DNA from: Plantago major
Taxonomy: Eukaryota; Streptophyta; Magnoliopsida; Lamiales; Plantaginaceae
Direction of reading: 5' to 3'
DNA: 64,000 nt
Assembly: GCA_026545765.1 (NCBI GenBank)
Contig: CM048841.1
Location: forward strand, 88,704,636 to 88,768,635
The translations under genes were made by a program, and so were the position numbers. Positions 12,468-22,948 of this stretch are shown here, in pieces; within the stretch, counting starts at the first letter, position 1; each line of letters begins with the position of its first letter. The notes beneath the pieces are model-generated. The model was not told where the DNA came from. It saw only the letters and a program-made list of their open reading frames with translations, and searched no databases.

Positions 12468-12700
12468 GGCTTGTGATGTTGTTAGCTCGCTTTGATGTTG
12501 GTGGAAGAAGCCTGGTTTCTATCAAGTCTTATACTACTAGTATGTGTGGCTATATTTTAATTTCTGATGTGTTTTTGTACTTGTTTAGGACCTTTCATAT
12601 GGTTGTATAACAATACAATGGGTTGTTGCATATACTTGCAAACATTTGTTTAGTTTTTTATGTAATACTCTTGAGTCCATTAATGAAGACTAGTTTGGAT
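12468..12700 (+). other. ARF1 3' untranslated region (end approximate)
   Basis: A T-rich region after the stop includes TATGTAATACTC and similar weak poly(A)-type signals near 12660. No canonical AATAAA is seen, so the end is an estimate. Confidence 0.4.
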
Positions 12701-13360
12701 TTACGTCTCTGCTGCTCTTGCATTTTTCCTTCCTAACTTTATTCAAATGTAAGCGGCAGCCTGAAATTTATCCTTTTCTTTTGGTTCTTGTTATGCACAA
12801 AAACTTGTGGTACTACTGTCTCCTTTTCAGCTTAAAGCAAAGACTGGTTGTATGTTCAAAATAAGAACCCTGGTGTTGGAGAAGAGAACCCTGGTCCAAA
12901 GACGTTAATGTTATTATTATGAGTTGATGTTGATGAAACCCATACCGAAATAGTTGCAATTTGCAAACGTGTTGCAGGCTAGGTTCGTATTTGAATTTAT
13001 GATCTTTCTACAATGAATTGTGATAAAGTTTTGAACATTTGATGTACGCACTGCCTTTGGTATATCTTTTATGCCATGCCCCCACCTTCCCGACAATATT
13101 CAGCGAAATGTAAATTTATACTAGTACTGGAAGGTTAATATCCTCATGAAGTGAATTGAACAAACAAATCTTTCAAAAATTCATGGTCTTTGGTACTTCC
13201 TCCATTTTTCTAATAGTAAAACTTCATTAGTAATTGAGCACACAACGGTACATGCCCAATTAAAGTTAGACATGCAACGGCCTGTCACAATTTGTAACGG
13301 TTTGACCAGTACGTAATAGATCAAGGTCCACATTTGAACATTATAGTTACCTATGAACTA
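12701..13360. other. Spacer downstream of ARF1, partly duplicated at 25866-25995
   Basis: There is no gene here. The part from about 12865 to 12990 (AACCCTGGTGTTGGAGAAG, then CCAAAGACGTTA) recurs at 25866-25995. This shows that the ARF1 duplication originally extended past the end of the gene. Confidence 0.6.
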
Positions 13361-13468
13361 CTCCTTCCGTTTCAAAGAAATCTTTCCATTTTACTATTCT
13401 GTGGTCAACTATCTTCGACTTTGACTGGTCAAAGTCAAAATGGAAAGATTTCTTTGAAACGGAGGGAA
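13361..13468. mobile_element. Stowaway-like MITE, 108 bp, TA target duplication
   Basis: Terminal inverted repeats of about 30 bases start CTCCTTCCGTTTCAAAGAAA and end with the near-complement TTTCTTTGAAACGGAGGGAA. TA flanks both sides (13359-13360 and 13469-13470). The ends match the Tc1/mariner Stowaway consensus CTCCCTCCG. The whole unit can fold into a hairpin. Confidence 0.85.
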
Positions 13469-13470
13469 TA

Positions 13471-14324
13471 CATTTCAGGTGAAACATTGGTCCACAAACC
13501 GACACTGTGATTTCCTGCACACTTTGTTCCCACTAGTGCAAATATCGGAAAACCTCCCAAATAAAATTTCTTTAGAAGCAAAGGAATTAACTATGATTAT
13601 GAAGGCTATGTTTGAAAAACTGTTGATAATACGATTGAAGAATGATGAAGTGATTGGAAGTTAATAAGAGACTGATAAGGTAGCTGAAATTTGAGACTGA
13701 GAAGTAGATTTGAATAAACATGTTTGGTAAATTAACTGATAAATTAGTTGATATTTAATTTATAGAAGAGATTTTTTTACAGGTGATTTGTTTTTTAATA
13801 AGGTGCATAAAATACCTTATCTTTTAAGCTACCTTATAAGGTGACTGAAAAAATAATGTGGGCGTCTACCAAAATCCTTATTTCAGTCAAATCGCCTTAT
13901 TTTAGTCAAATAAGGTGAAATTGACTTCTAAGGTATCTTATAAGTTGATGCAAAACATACCCAAAGTTTTTATTCTTCCTTTGAACTAATGTGTAACAAA
14001 TATTTTATAATTGTATATGAACTTTTCTATACGAAGTTTTGGAAGGAACCTTCATTTTTAAGAGATTTGAATAATGTTCTTAAATGTACATAAGTGTAAC
14101 GTTTTAAACAATGATAATAATATTTTATGAGTGTAAATATATTTATGCCATTCTAGTGTATATCACCATATTTTAATTAAAAAATTCTGATCTTTGTGGT
14201 TATAAACATATTGTTTTTCATTTGTTTTTAATCTTTCTATAAAAATGGTTCACATGAGACTTACTCATGTTTAATATTAATGGGCGCTTTGAAATTTAAC
14301 TTACCATTTTGATGCTATATAGTA
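13471..14324. other. AT-rich spacer, no gene seen
   Basis: There is no supported coding region. Repeated CCTTATTTnAGTCAAAT and AAGGTnnnTTATAAG phrases near 13830-13950 suggest the decayed inside of another small inverted-repeat element, but I could not define its ends. Confidence 0.4.
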
Positions 14325-14566
14325 CTCCCTCCATTTCAGAGAAAGTGTTACATTTTGACTTTATTAATCATTTGTTTTGAGTTGACCACAATTACTCATA
14401 AGCGATAATAGTAAATAATTTAATAAAATCATATAATAAAAATTTAATTACTAAATTTTCATTATATAATTTTAATAATTTATTTATTAATATCGTTAAA
14501 AGAAATCGCACAAACGCTTAATTGACCTAATAAGAAATGTAACACTTTTTTCTGAAATGGAGGGAT
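14325..14566. mobile_element. Stowaway-like MITE, 242 bp, TA target duplication
   Basis: It starts CTCCCTCCATTTCAGAGAAA and ends TTTCTGAAATGGAGGGAT. The arms also share GTGTTACATTT and its complement. TA lies on both sides (14323-14324 and 14567-14568). The middle is AT-rich and non-coding. Confidence 0.87.
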
Positions 14567-14622
14567 TATTATATTACCAAATAGCAATTCTTCATGTGAA
14601 CATACATATAGAGATTTTAGAT

Positions 14623-15527
14623 GGGGAAATTACGTTTGTTACCCCTTAAATTTGGGCCAATTACAATTTAGTCTTTTCTATTCAACAATTACAGATACAC
14701 CCAAAACCTGATTTTTGAGTTGACCAGAAATAAAATAAATGGAAAAGAAAATTAGTTGGACTTGGTTGCAATTTACAATCTTCAATTTAATACACATTTG
14801 AGTCTATTGTTTTGTAAATTGCAACAATGACTCAATATTATTGTAAATTAAACCCCAATAAAATTTTATTTTCAAAATATACCCAATTTTTTCCCCTCCC
14901 CCATCTTCTTCTTCCTTCTTTAACCTTCTTCCACCACCTCCAATCTTGGTCAACTTCTTCTTCTTCCTCCTTCCTCCTCCATCTTCTTCTTCCTCTCTTC
15001 TTCCTACTTCAAAAAAGCTCCGATCGGAGCTACTGCATACAGCTCCGGGGAGGAGCTTTACAGCTCCTCGCCGGAGCCTCCGATTTGGAGCTGTCACAGC
15101 TCCGATTTGTAGTAGCTCCGATCGGAGCTTTTTTGAAGTAGGAAGAAGAGGAGGGAGAAAGAAGAAGATGGAGGAGGAAGAAGGAAGATGAAGAAGTTGA
15201 CCAAGATTGGAGGTGGTGGAAGATGGTGGTTGGAGGTGGTGGAAGAAGGTTTAAGATGGTGGGTATTTAAATTTCAATAAATGAAAGTTTTGGGGTATGT
15301 TTGTGAGGGTTAGAAACGTTTTGAGGTTTATTTTGCAATAAGGGTTAATTAATGAATTATACAATTATGAAGTAAAGATAAAATAGGGGAAAAAGCTGAC
15401 TTTTGGGCCAATTTGTAATTACATTTTTTTTGTGTGTGTAAAAAAGGGTTGATCTGTAATAATTTGAATAAAATGGACTAAAGTGACAAGATGCTATATT
15501 GCAGGGGTGGTATATGTAATTTTCTCC
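14623..15527. mobile_element. Mutator-like non-autonomous element (905 bp) with hairpin centre
   Basis: The termini are related inverted repeats: GGGGAAATTACG at the left and the complement of GGAGAAAATTACAT at the right, followed on both sides by matching phrases (TTTAGTC, TATTCAA, TTACAGATnnACCC). The flanking 9-mers ATTTTAGAT and AGATTTGAT agree at 6 of 9 positions, so the target duplication is decayed. No transposase is present. The centre is a long near-palindrome, listed separately. Assignment to the Mutator superfamily rests on the long divergent terminal repeats and flank length. Confidence 0.65.
14900..15260. repeat. Large inverted repeat (hairpin) in the 905 bp element
   Basis: The left arm (about 14900-15022) contains CCACCACCTCCAATCTTGG, many CTTCTTC triplets, and ACTTCAAAAAAGCTCCGATC. 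The right arm (about 15113-15260) carries their complements in reverse order, with one extra ~27 bp duplicate of GGTGGTGGAAGATGG. The loop of about 90 bases itself repeats AGCTCCG and GGAGCT. If transcribed, this would form a stem over 100 bp long. Open frames on both strands here are by-products of the triplet repeats. Confidence 0.85.
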
Positions 15528-16107
15528 AGATTTGATCTTTCGTCCGTACGTCTACATTATTTTTCAGTTGAAGATCGGAGTGGCACTCCCAACAGTGGTC
15601 CACCGTGAGTGCCCTAAAAAGGATTTTATGCTCAAATTAATGACTCTCCCAATATATTGCTAAATAAAGTATACCCCATTGCAAAATAACAGTTTAAGAC
15701 GTTTAAAATAACAAAATCTAAGTAAGGCTCTGTTCTCTTCGTCTAAATAAAACTATACAGAATAGAACTGAGCAGAATTGAATTTATATGTAGTATAAAA
15801 AACAACTAAGCAGAATTGAATATAAAAGAACATAGACTAACTGTTTTGGAACTGGGAATAAATGCATGGATATGTTTGACAACCTATACCAATGTCCCTT
15901 TCTTCCTGAATATACTAAGTAAAGTCAAGTAACTTCAAATTGAACCTTACACTTTAATTTCTATAGGCAGGCTTTCCAATATGATACGAGGGAAACAAAT
16001 AATAAACTAAGTTTACATATTTACATAAACATGCAAATCCAATGTATTATATATAGAGATCGAAAACAATAGAGGTTGTATTCATCCAAAAATCTTGTAT
16101 AATTGCA
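15528..16107. other. Spacer before the cysteine-rich gene
   Basis: I see no gene or paired repeat here. It would hold any promoter for the gene at 16108. No convincing TATA box can be singled out in the AT-rich text. Confidence 0.4.
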
Positions 16108-16803
16108 ATGGATGCAAAGTTGAATAAAGCAGTTATTTTCATTGTTCTCATTATCGCATTTTCCACAGGCATATGTGCAGTTGGACCGCATAGAACACCT
16201 AGAACGCCACAACGTCATGCTCCAGTTATGTTCATATATATTTTTTGTTACATACATCTTGATTTGGTTTAATGGAAAAGATTGAAAATACACGCGGTAA
16301 ACGGGATTCATTTTCTTTTCAAAATAAAAGTCAATTTAAAATTAATTTTGTAATTTATACTAATGCAGCCATTGCCATTTGACTGGTGTGTGGCAAGCCC
16401 GAACTCAATTGCGAGAAAGCTTATGAACTACATGGAATGTGTGTGCGATCATGGCCACGTGAGCAAGGAGAAGTGCGAACTCGTACGTCCTGGGGGAGCT
16501 TGTTATAATAGAACTGATCTGGTATGGACAATTTCGTTTGTGGTCAACCTCGTCTATCATGATTACAAATGGTGTCCGGCTGAACTTGCCGAAAGAACTC
16601 ACAAAAATCCATGTAAGTACACTATGTTGCAAATTGTGATAATACAAATTCAATCTCATCAATAAGATATAATTTATTAATCTCTTTGTTTTATGGGTTT
16701 AATTGTAGCTACGGAGGCGTGCAAGTTTGTACCAGTGAATTTTCATCATCATGCACCTGCTCAATCTCTGCCTTTTACTATTTGTGAAAATCACGGAGAT
16801 TGA
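16108..16803 (+). CDS. Predicted small secreted cysteine-rich protein, three exons, family not recognised
   Basis: Exons are 16108-16224, 16369-16612 and 16709-16803. The introns are GT-AG and the phases join without a stop, giving 151 residues. The first ~24 residues look like a signal peptide: a charged start, then the hydrophobic AVIFIVLIIAFSTGICA. The mature part has eight cysteines, in DWC, MECVC, KEKC, GACYN, KWCPA, EACKF and TICEN. A histidine-rich patch (HHHAPA) lies near the end. Eight paired cysteines after a signal peptide suggest an extracellular disulphide-bonded protein, as in plant defence or signalling peptides. The spacing does not match defensins, lipid transfer proteins or thionins that I know. 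No transposon motif is visible in it. Confidence 0.62.
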
Positions 16804-17672
16804 TCATATATGAGTTTGGGCATTATGAAGTCTAAATAATACTCTACATGGTTCCAGATTTAATATGTTTTTGATGTGTTGTAGTATTTGTAAAAGTTGT
16901 TTCACAAAATTTAAATAATAATACATGAAATGGGTTCTTGCTATTATATACTACTACCATTTACGTATGTGGTAAGCATTTATATAATCAAATAATATAA
17001 TTGAAAAGGAATAATTTTCAATTAAGATAAATAAAAGAAAAGGATTATATATGTGTATTTTGTGGGTGGGTGAGTGTCCTAAATTCAAAGAGTATGATCC
17101 ATTCCCTGACTTGTTGGAAGGCTTGGCTTTTGAGAAACAAGTGATCTAGTGCTTATTTGGCAGCCCGCTAAAATCAACAAAACCTGGTTAAAAACACATA
17201 AAAACAACTATTTTAACTTAGTTTTTTTGATTTTAATCGCTATCCAAACAACCCGTACAGTTTCAAGAGTTGCGGCACAAAGATGGCAGTGGCAGTGGCA
17301 CGCAGATGGAGGAAGTGTCTGATACAATCATACTCTGTGAATTTGCCTAGTGTGATCAGGGCGGATCAAAGATAACCAGCCCCCCCTAATTAAAATTTGG
17401 AAACAAATATATTTGTATATGTTATAATTTTAACAGATTACGAGTTCCCCTATAACTTCCGGAATGAACTCATATGGCCTCCAATTTTTGAATCGCGGGT
17501 CCGACCCTAAGTTTAATATGATTCACTAATTTGTTAGCTAACAAAACTTATTTGATTGGGCGATTGAGATGCATATGCTAGGTTCACATAAATAATTGAT
17601 ATCTTATAAATGGGGTGATCACATAATTAAATTTTACTACAACTGAGTTATTAAGGTATGGCCATCTAATAA
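16804..17672. other. AT-rich spacer, no gene seen
   Basis: It holds the 3' flank of the cysteine-rich gene and AT-rich text with no supported feature. The phrase ATTTGGCAGCCCGC near 17157 and CTATCCAAACAACCCG near 17240 resemble the ends of small hAT-type MITEs, but they do not pair well enough to call. Confidence 0.35.
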
Positions 17673-17834
17673 TGTTTTTTTTTTTTTTTTTTACAAAGTT
17701 TCAAGTTAAGTTTCAAAGAGATTAAAGCGATAGGAAACGATAATCATATCGACAATGTGCACCTTTTTTTTTTGGTAATCTATCCATATGAAAGTTAAGC
17801 GTGTTTGCTCTATATAAATCTTACAATGGGTGAC

Positions 17835-17994
17835 TATTAAGGAAGTTGATTACTAATATAATTCTACCTTATTTAGTTATAGAGATATTATAGTCTTTTA
17901 TTATTAGGATACTAACTAATGTATTTTTATATATATAGGGGCTTATCCCTAACAAATAATTCAATTCACTTTCCATGAATTCATATCTTCTATA
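17835..17994 (+). repeat. Copia-2 5' LTR (160 bp)
   Basis: It starts TATTAAGGAAGTTG and ends ATATCTTCTATA. It contains a TATATATATAGG run near 17928-17939 that may serve as the TATA box. Confidence 0.92.
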
Positions 17995-18006
17995 TGGTAT
18001 CGAGCC
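17995..18006 (+). other. Copia-2 primer binding site
   Basis: TGGTATCGAGCC abuts the LTR and resembles the initiator methionine tRNA 3' end. TGGTATC matches exactly and the remainder has small changes. Confidence 0.8.
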
Positions 18007-18648
18007 AGAAAATAAGTCTCTCACGAGCATAAAAATTCAAGAGCCATTTAAGACTCAAACGAGCCTTGGCCATTTTACTCACCCTTCCGTCCCTTTCTTT
18101 TTTCCAATCAACACGTACATCACCACTTGTTCTTTCATCAAACCATCATGTTTACTTCCCCATCCTCACGCTGTCAATTCAGCATGTATCCTCATCCATT
18201 AATTTTCATAGGAGCACCTATTCTTTGTTGCTCAAGTGTCGTGTATTCCTTTTTTTCTTTGGTCCTTCTGCCGGTTCACGACTTGAATCACTATCTATTT
18301 TTCTTTTATTTACATTGCCGCTAACCACTCCCTTTTATTTAAATACTATCTCGCCGCAAAACTCCTAGCCGCTGTTATCTATAACCATCAATATTCAATT
18401 AAGTCAGTCCTTTGTCACCTATTTTTTTCTAGGTGGTTTCTACGGTGAGATAGTAGTCGTAATAATTGTTAAAATGAGATAGTAGTCGTACTACCGTTGA
18501 AATCTAATCTCAATCATTAACTTTGAGTACGATTACTCTAACTATGTACGACAACTCAAAAGTAGTCATACTAACTAATTGGCAATTGTACCCTTCATAC
18601 ATAATGCAAAATTTTAAATTTAAGAATATCATTTTCCATATAAAAATA

Positions 18649-18685
18649 AAATAATAATAATAATAATAAATAAAAATAAAAATAA
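18649..18685. repeat. AAT/AAAT-rich simple repeat
   Basis: A run of AAT triplets passes into AAATAA units. It lies within the 3,050 bp Mutator-like element. Confidence 0.7.
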
Positions 18686-19336
18686 GTACTTTTGGACATG
18701 TTTAAGATGGGGAAGAAAAAAAGCAACACGACTGGCACCACCACCGGCAAACGACGGCACCACCACCATCCGGCCACCTCTTTTCGATCCATGTAATCAG
18801 ACTACAACGGGTTATCGGGGTGATATTGTTCTAGAACTGAAGGAAAACAAGTGGTCGAATTTGTTGTTTGAATTTGAAATGGGTTTCGAAATTTCTTGTT
18901 TATTTGGTGGATATGGAGGCCTAATCTTGTGCGAATCGGATAGAGGACGATGTTAGGAAGTAGGCTCAAACCTTTACTTGGATTTGGACTGGAGAATTCC
19001 GGGGATACAAAACTTTTCGGATTTACAGGGACTGGTTTGAAAGCTCGTAGAAATTGAAAGGACCTTAAGTTGAGAATTTGAGTTGGGATAGGGGTTGGTT
19101 TGTAAATTAATTACATCATTAGCAAACTCAACGTTTAAATTTATTGACTGGGCGAATTAAACATACAAGCGTCTTTGGTCTACTGGCAATGGAGTGGAGA
19201 TTGTTCTGGAGAACAGACGATCAATTCTCCATGACGTCAATGTTTTCCTTTAATTTAAATTTCAACTTATTCCTTACCCGTTTAGTTACCTTTTACCCCC
19301 TGGATATTGTGGAATTATAATTATGCCCTCCTACAT

Positions 19337-19516
19337 TTTCAATCGATTTTCTTAGTTCTTGAAATTAACGTTTTGCCCTTGTTACCCATTTTCTCAATTC
19401 CAACACTACTAAACTAGAGTAGAGCCTTTTCAATCGATTTTCTTAGCTCTTGAAATTAACATTTTTCCCTTGTTACCCATTTTCTCAATTCCAACATTAC
19501 AAAACTAGAGTAGAGC
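19337..19516. repeat. 90 bp tandem duplication
   Basis: Two adjacent copies (19337-19426 and 19427-19516) both start TTTTCAATCGATTTTCTTAG and end with CTAGAGTAGAGC. They differ at only a few positions (for example AGTTCTTG and AGCTCTTG), so the duplication is fairly young. It lies inside the Mutator-like element. Confidence 0.85.
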
Positions 19517-20209
19517 ATAGACAGAGTTAGCAGGTGGTGCTTTTGAAGGGTTTGTGGTACAAGTTGATTCTGTCGGTTTCACAATTTTAGTGTCACTCTC
19601 ATTTTCTTAAATGATGGATTTTTCCCGATCTCCTAGTTGAGTTTATGTTGGTATTATCAAACATACGCATACTCTTGTTTTATATACTTCATAAATTAAT
19701 GTTAATATGTCATTCCCTTTTATTTATTAAAATATTAAACATGGTTTTTTGAAAAAGAAGTGTTGTTACAACTCACTAACATATGCACTTACTATTTCAA
19801 CTTGATTGAATAATGGATGACGAATAAATTCTTTTATTATATTTTCCTTAAAAAAGCAAACTACCCTAAGCTAGTTAACATACCAAATCAATTGAATTTT
19901 GACCAAATCAATTGATTTTCACCTATTATAAAAGAAAAATAAAAAAAAAATCATCAACTAATTATATTGGTCAATTAACTAGTGTAGACGCTCAGAAATC
20001 TACAATCGAATTTAGGGTTGAGAATTGGGGGGCACCGACAACCTGCAAGGCAACAAGAGCAAACGAGACGTAAGGTTCCAAGGTGACACCGGTGTGGTGC
20101 CGACCGTATGGACTCCGACGCTCAAGTTAGTATGCTGATAGAAGGTGAATAGAGTGACAGAGATAGAGAGAGATGATGGAGGTTGACTTATCCAGTTGAC
20201 GATTTGGCA

Positions 20210-20365
20210 ATGTATAGATGGGCACCAACGATAGGCTAGCTGACCTTGCTAGAGGTGGCTGGTTGGCTATCATCGAATAGTGATGAAGGGATACCGGCGA
20301 GAGGCTAGCTGACCTTGTTAGAGGGAGCTAGCTGGCGGTCGTCGGATGGTGAGGTAAGGTGGCGG
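20210..20365. repeat. Imperfect tandem repeat containing GGCTAGCTGACCTTG
   Basis: Two copies of GGCTAGCTGACCTTGnTAGAG, each followed by a TGGCnGTCnTCGnATnGTGA phrase, lie about 70 bases apart. The open frames crossing them are short and have no recognisable product. Confidence 0.6.
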
Positions 20366-20698
20366 AAGGTGATGGATGACTGATGGACGATGGTGGAAGG
20401 CCGGAAGCGTTAATCAGAAAGCTTGAGAGAGATGGAGGCGTTAGAGTGATAGCTAGGGTTTCTCGTAGTATGAATGGGATGCCTTCCTCCTTCCACCTGC
20501 CTTCCTATATAGACTTTCTACTCGTTAGAGTCCATACCCACCTCTCCTATATTTCGAGTGAGGAGTCTCTTAGTGGGTTGGACCATGTCATGATCAGTTG
20601 GCAGAATCGTTTGCCACTTCACTTGTCCATTGAGCTAGCCTCCCATGTTCGGTTGGTTGACTAGCCTTATCCATCTTAATGTTATTTCTCAGTTTTTT

Positions 20699-20700
<2 letters not shown>

Positions 20701-20747
<47 letters not shown>
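20701..20747. repeat. (TA)n microsatellite
   Basis: About 23 uninterrupted TA units lie inside the 3,050 bp Mutator-like element. Confidence 0.95.
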
Positions 20748-20749
<2 letters not shown>

Positions 20750-21514
20750 CCATTCCATTTTATAACATCTCTTCACTTTTGTTTCATTTTTCAGTATTCT
20801 TCAAAAAATATATAATTTTCTCAAAATATCAAGTGCTCCATACCTTTTTTAGAACTTATTATACTAAGGTTGACGCTTAGTTTTAGATGAAAGAATAAAA
20901 AATAAATAGTAAAACATGAAAATGGTGTAAAAGATGTAGTTTTAGTAGCAAAACGTATAATTTTAGTGTCAAAATATTTTTTAATTATTTTATATTTGTG
21001 GGGTTAGTTTTTATCTCTTATAAAATATGAAGTTCGATGAAATTTTGTGTGATGCGGGGAGTAAATTTTTTTCAATACAATCTAAATCAACTTCATGTAG
21101 TTAGGAGAAAGTCACAAAACTACCTGTAGCTTAGTGGTAAAGGTGATTGCTTATACCTTTGAGATGCATGTTTCAACACCCATCTTCCATATTTAGTTGA
21201 ATTATTTTTTATAATTAATTAAAAGCATTGCCGGAGTTCTGGTGGTGTCTGCCGGAGGAGTTCCGGCCAGCGGTGGCTGCCGGAGAAGTGGTGACTGGTG
21301 GTGGCTAGTAATAGTATTTATTTTATTTTTAGTGAAAGGGTATGATGGTAAATTAACATTTATTATAAATTTTAAACACAATTAAAAATAAAACTAGAGG
21401 GTATATTTGGCAACCACTTTACAGTACGACTACTATCTCATTTTAACAATGTACGACTACTATCTCAACATAGAAAATCCCTTTTTTCTATTATCTTTTT
21501 GTTCCATCCCATCT

Positions 21515-22762
21515 ATGACTTCTGATATTGACCCAAAAACTCCAGCTCATACTTCTAATTCCTCAAACTCTAAGTCAGCCACCGTACCCACTATTATACC
21601 CCTCACCACAAATCTCCAGTTTCCTGTTAAACTTGATGCTACTAATTTTGTTTCGTGGTGTGCTCATATGACTGCCGTTCTTAACGGCCACAATCTTATA
21701 GGATATGTTATAGGCGACATTAAACCCCCGGTTCATGACCCAAAAGTATCTCCTTCCACCGACTATGCCATCTGGTTCCAACAAGACCAGTTAATCTTGG
21801 CTTGTATTCTTTCTTCTTTGACACCAACTGTTATACCACTCGTCTCTTCTGCCCCAACTGTAGCCGCCGCTTGGGATATACTCAATACCATGTTTGCCAG
21901 CCGATCCTGAGCACGTGTTATGCAACTCAAGGATGACCTTGCTCATGTCTCTCTTGGTTCAAAATCAGTCACGGATTATCTCCAAGGACTTAAAGCAAAA
22001 GTCGACAAACTCGCCATTGTTGACCGCCCTCTCACCGATGATGATGTTACTCTTGATGCAGTCAATGGTCTGCCTGCTTCTTATCACGACATTGCAGCTT
22101 CTATCCGTGCTCGTGAATCATCCCTTTCGTTTCATCAACTTCATGACCTTCTTGTTTCCCACGAAATCTTCAACACCAATGTTGAAAATCACCAACAGGT
22201 TCTTCTCGCTACAACAAACAACGTCCAGACTTGCCCCATGGATTCTCGTTCAACCAACAACAACTATAGACCGCCCCGCTATTATAACAATGGAAATCGT
22301 GGTGTCCGTGGAAACCATGGGGGTCGAGGGTCAGATGGTCATGGGGGTGGATACAATTCACCCAACTATATCAATCAACGTCCTCCTGTTTATTGCCAGA
22401 ACTGTGGCTATCCTGGTCATATTTCTCCCCAATGTCGCTAGCCTTTTGCAGGACATGGCCTGATGGCACTCGCTTACCGTCCTATGGCCAATCATACTTA
22501 CTCTCCGCCTCCTCAACAATATGCTCATCATCACGCTGCTCCATCTTGGCTACTTGATACTGGTGCTTCCCACCATCTACCTAAAAACTTGAATAATTCA
22601 CTGTGCACTCTGAATATGATGGTACCGAGGAAGTACACTTTGCTGATTATTCGGGTCTTCCCGTATCTCATACCGAATCAACTTACGGAGGCGCACCTGG
22701 CGCACGGACCATGTAAACAAGGAGTGCCCGTTTTGAGCTTTTGCGTTCCAAAATCGCCGTAG
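21515..22762 (+). pseudogene. Copia-2 Gag and start of protease, two in-frame stops
   Basis: The ATG at 21515 is the first after the element's leader, a few bases from the edge of the Mutator-like insert. Gag text includes FPVKLDATNFVSWCAHMTAV and the zinc knuckle CQNCGYPGHISPQC (CX2CX4HX4C), preceded by a Gly/Arg/Asn-rich linker. The same frame then shows the protease motif WLLDTGASHHL. Two stops interrupt it: TGA at 21908-21910, where SRSRA is expected (CGA to TGA), and TAG at 22439-22441 after CR (CAG to TAG). A frameshift near 22600 follows, and everything after the protease start is absent up to the polypurine GCGGGAGCG and 3' LTR. Confidence 0.85.
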
Positions 22763-22790
22763 CTGATCGTATGTCAATTTTGCGGGAGCG

Positions 22791-22948
22791 TATTAAGGAA
22801 GTTGATTACTAATAGAATTCTACCTTATTTAGTTATAGAAATATTATAGTCTTTTACTATTAGGATACTAACTTATGTATTTATATATATAGGGGCTTAT
22901 GCCTAACAAATAATTCAATTCACTTTCTATGAATTCATATCTTCTATA
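22791..22948 (+). repeat. Copia-2 3' LTR (158 bp)
   Basis: It is nearly identical to the 5' LTR and is followed by the target duplication GTGAC (22949-22953). Confidence 0.92.

Larger units (their letters stand above)
18432..21481. mobile_element. Mutator-like element (3,050 bp) inserted in the Copia-2 leader
   Basis: A perfect 9 bp target duplication TTTTTTCTA lies at 18423-18431 and 21482-21490. The ends are inverted repeats: GGTGGTTTCTACGGTGAGAT at the left and the complement of GGGATTTTCTATGTTGAGAT at the right, then GTAGTCGTA and TTGTTAAAATGAGATAGTAG in both arms. Similarity continues weakly further in. No transposase is seen. The interior holds CACCACCACCGGC-type GC-rich text at both ends, a 90 bp tandem duplication, a TA microsatellite and unique sequence with no clear gene. 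It is non-autonomous and a candidate for having captured host DNA. Confidence 0.92.
17835..22948 (+). mobile_element. Copia-2: LTR element with TA...TA ends and target duplication GTGAC, pol lost
   Basis: The LTRs are 17835-17994 and 22791-22948 (160 and 158 bp) and nearly identical. They start TATTAAGG and end CTTCTATA, not the usual TG...CA. The perfect duplication GTGAC (17830-17834 and 22949-22953) confirms these ends. A primer site TGGTATCGAGCC follows the left LTR. The element lacks integrase, reverse transcriptase and RNase H. Without the Mutator-like insert at 18432-21481 it is only about 2.06 kb and encodes Gag and the start of protease. It must have been moved by enzymes from another element or lost pol after insertion. 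Confidence 0.93.

Noticed and set aside
13471-14324. A third MITE between the two Stowaway-like ones
   Set aside because: Repeated phrases are present but no paired termini or target duplication could be fixed.
14804-15191. Three overlapping Ser/Leu- or Glu/Lys-rich proteins on both strands
   Set aside because: They are products of CTT/GAA triplet repeats in the hairpin of the 905 bp Mutator-like element.
17700-17834. A 5S rRNA gene (box A and box C matches)
   Set aside because: The match is diverged, is flanked by Cassandra LTR sequence with TGT...ACA ends, and is cut by Copia-2. The same holds at 2460-2580.
20383-20664. A 93-residue protein inside the 3,050 bp Mutator-like element
   Set aside because: It has no family motif, crosses imperfect repeats and shows no supporting splice or promoter features; a captured fragment is possible but unproven.
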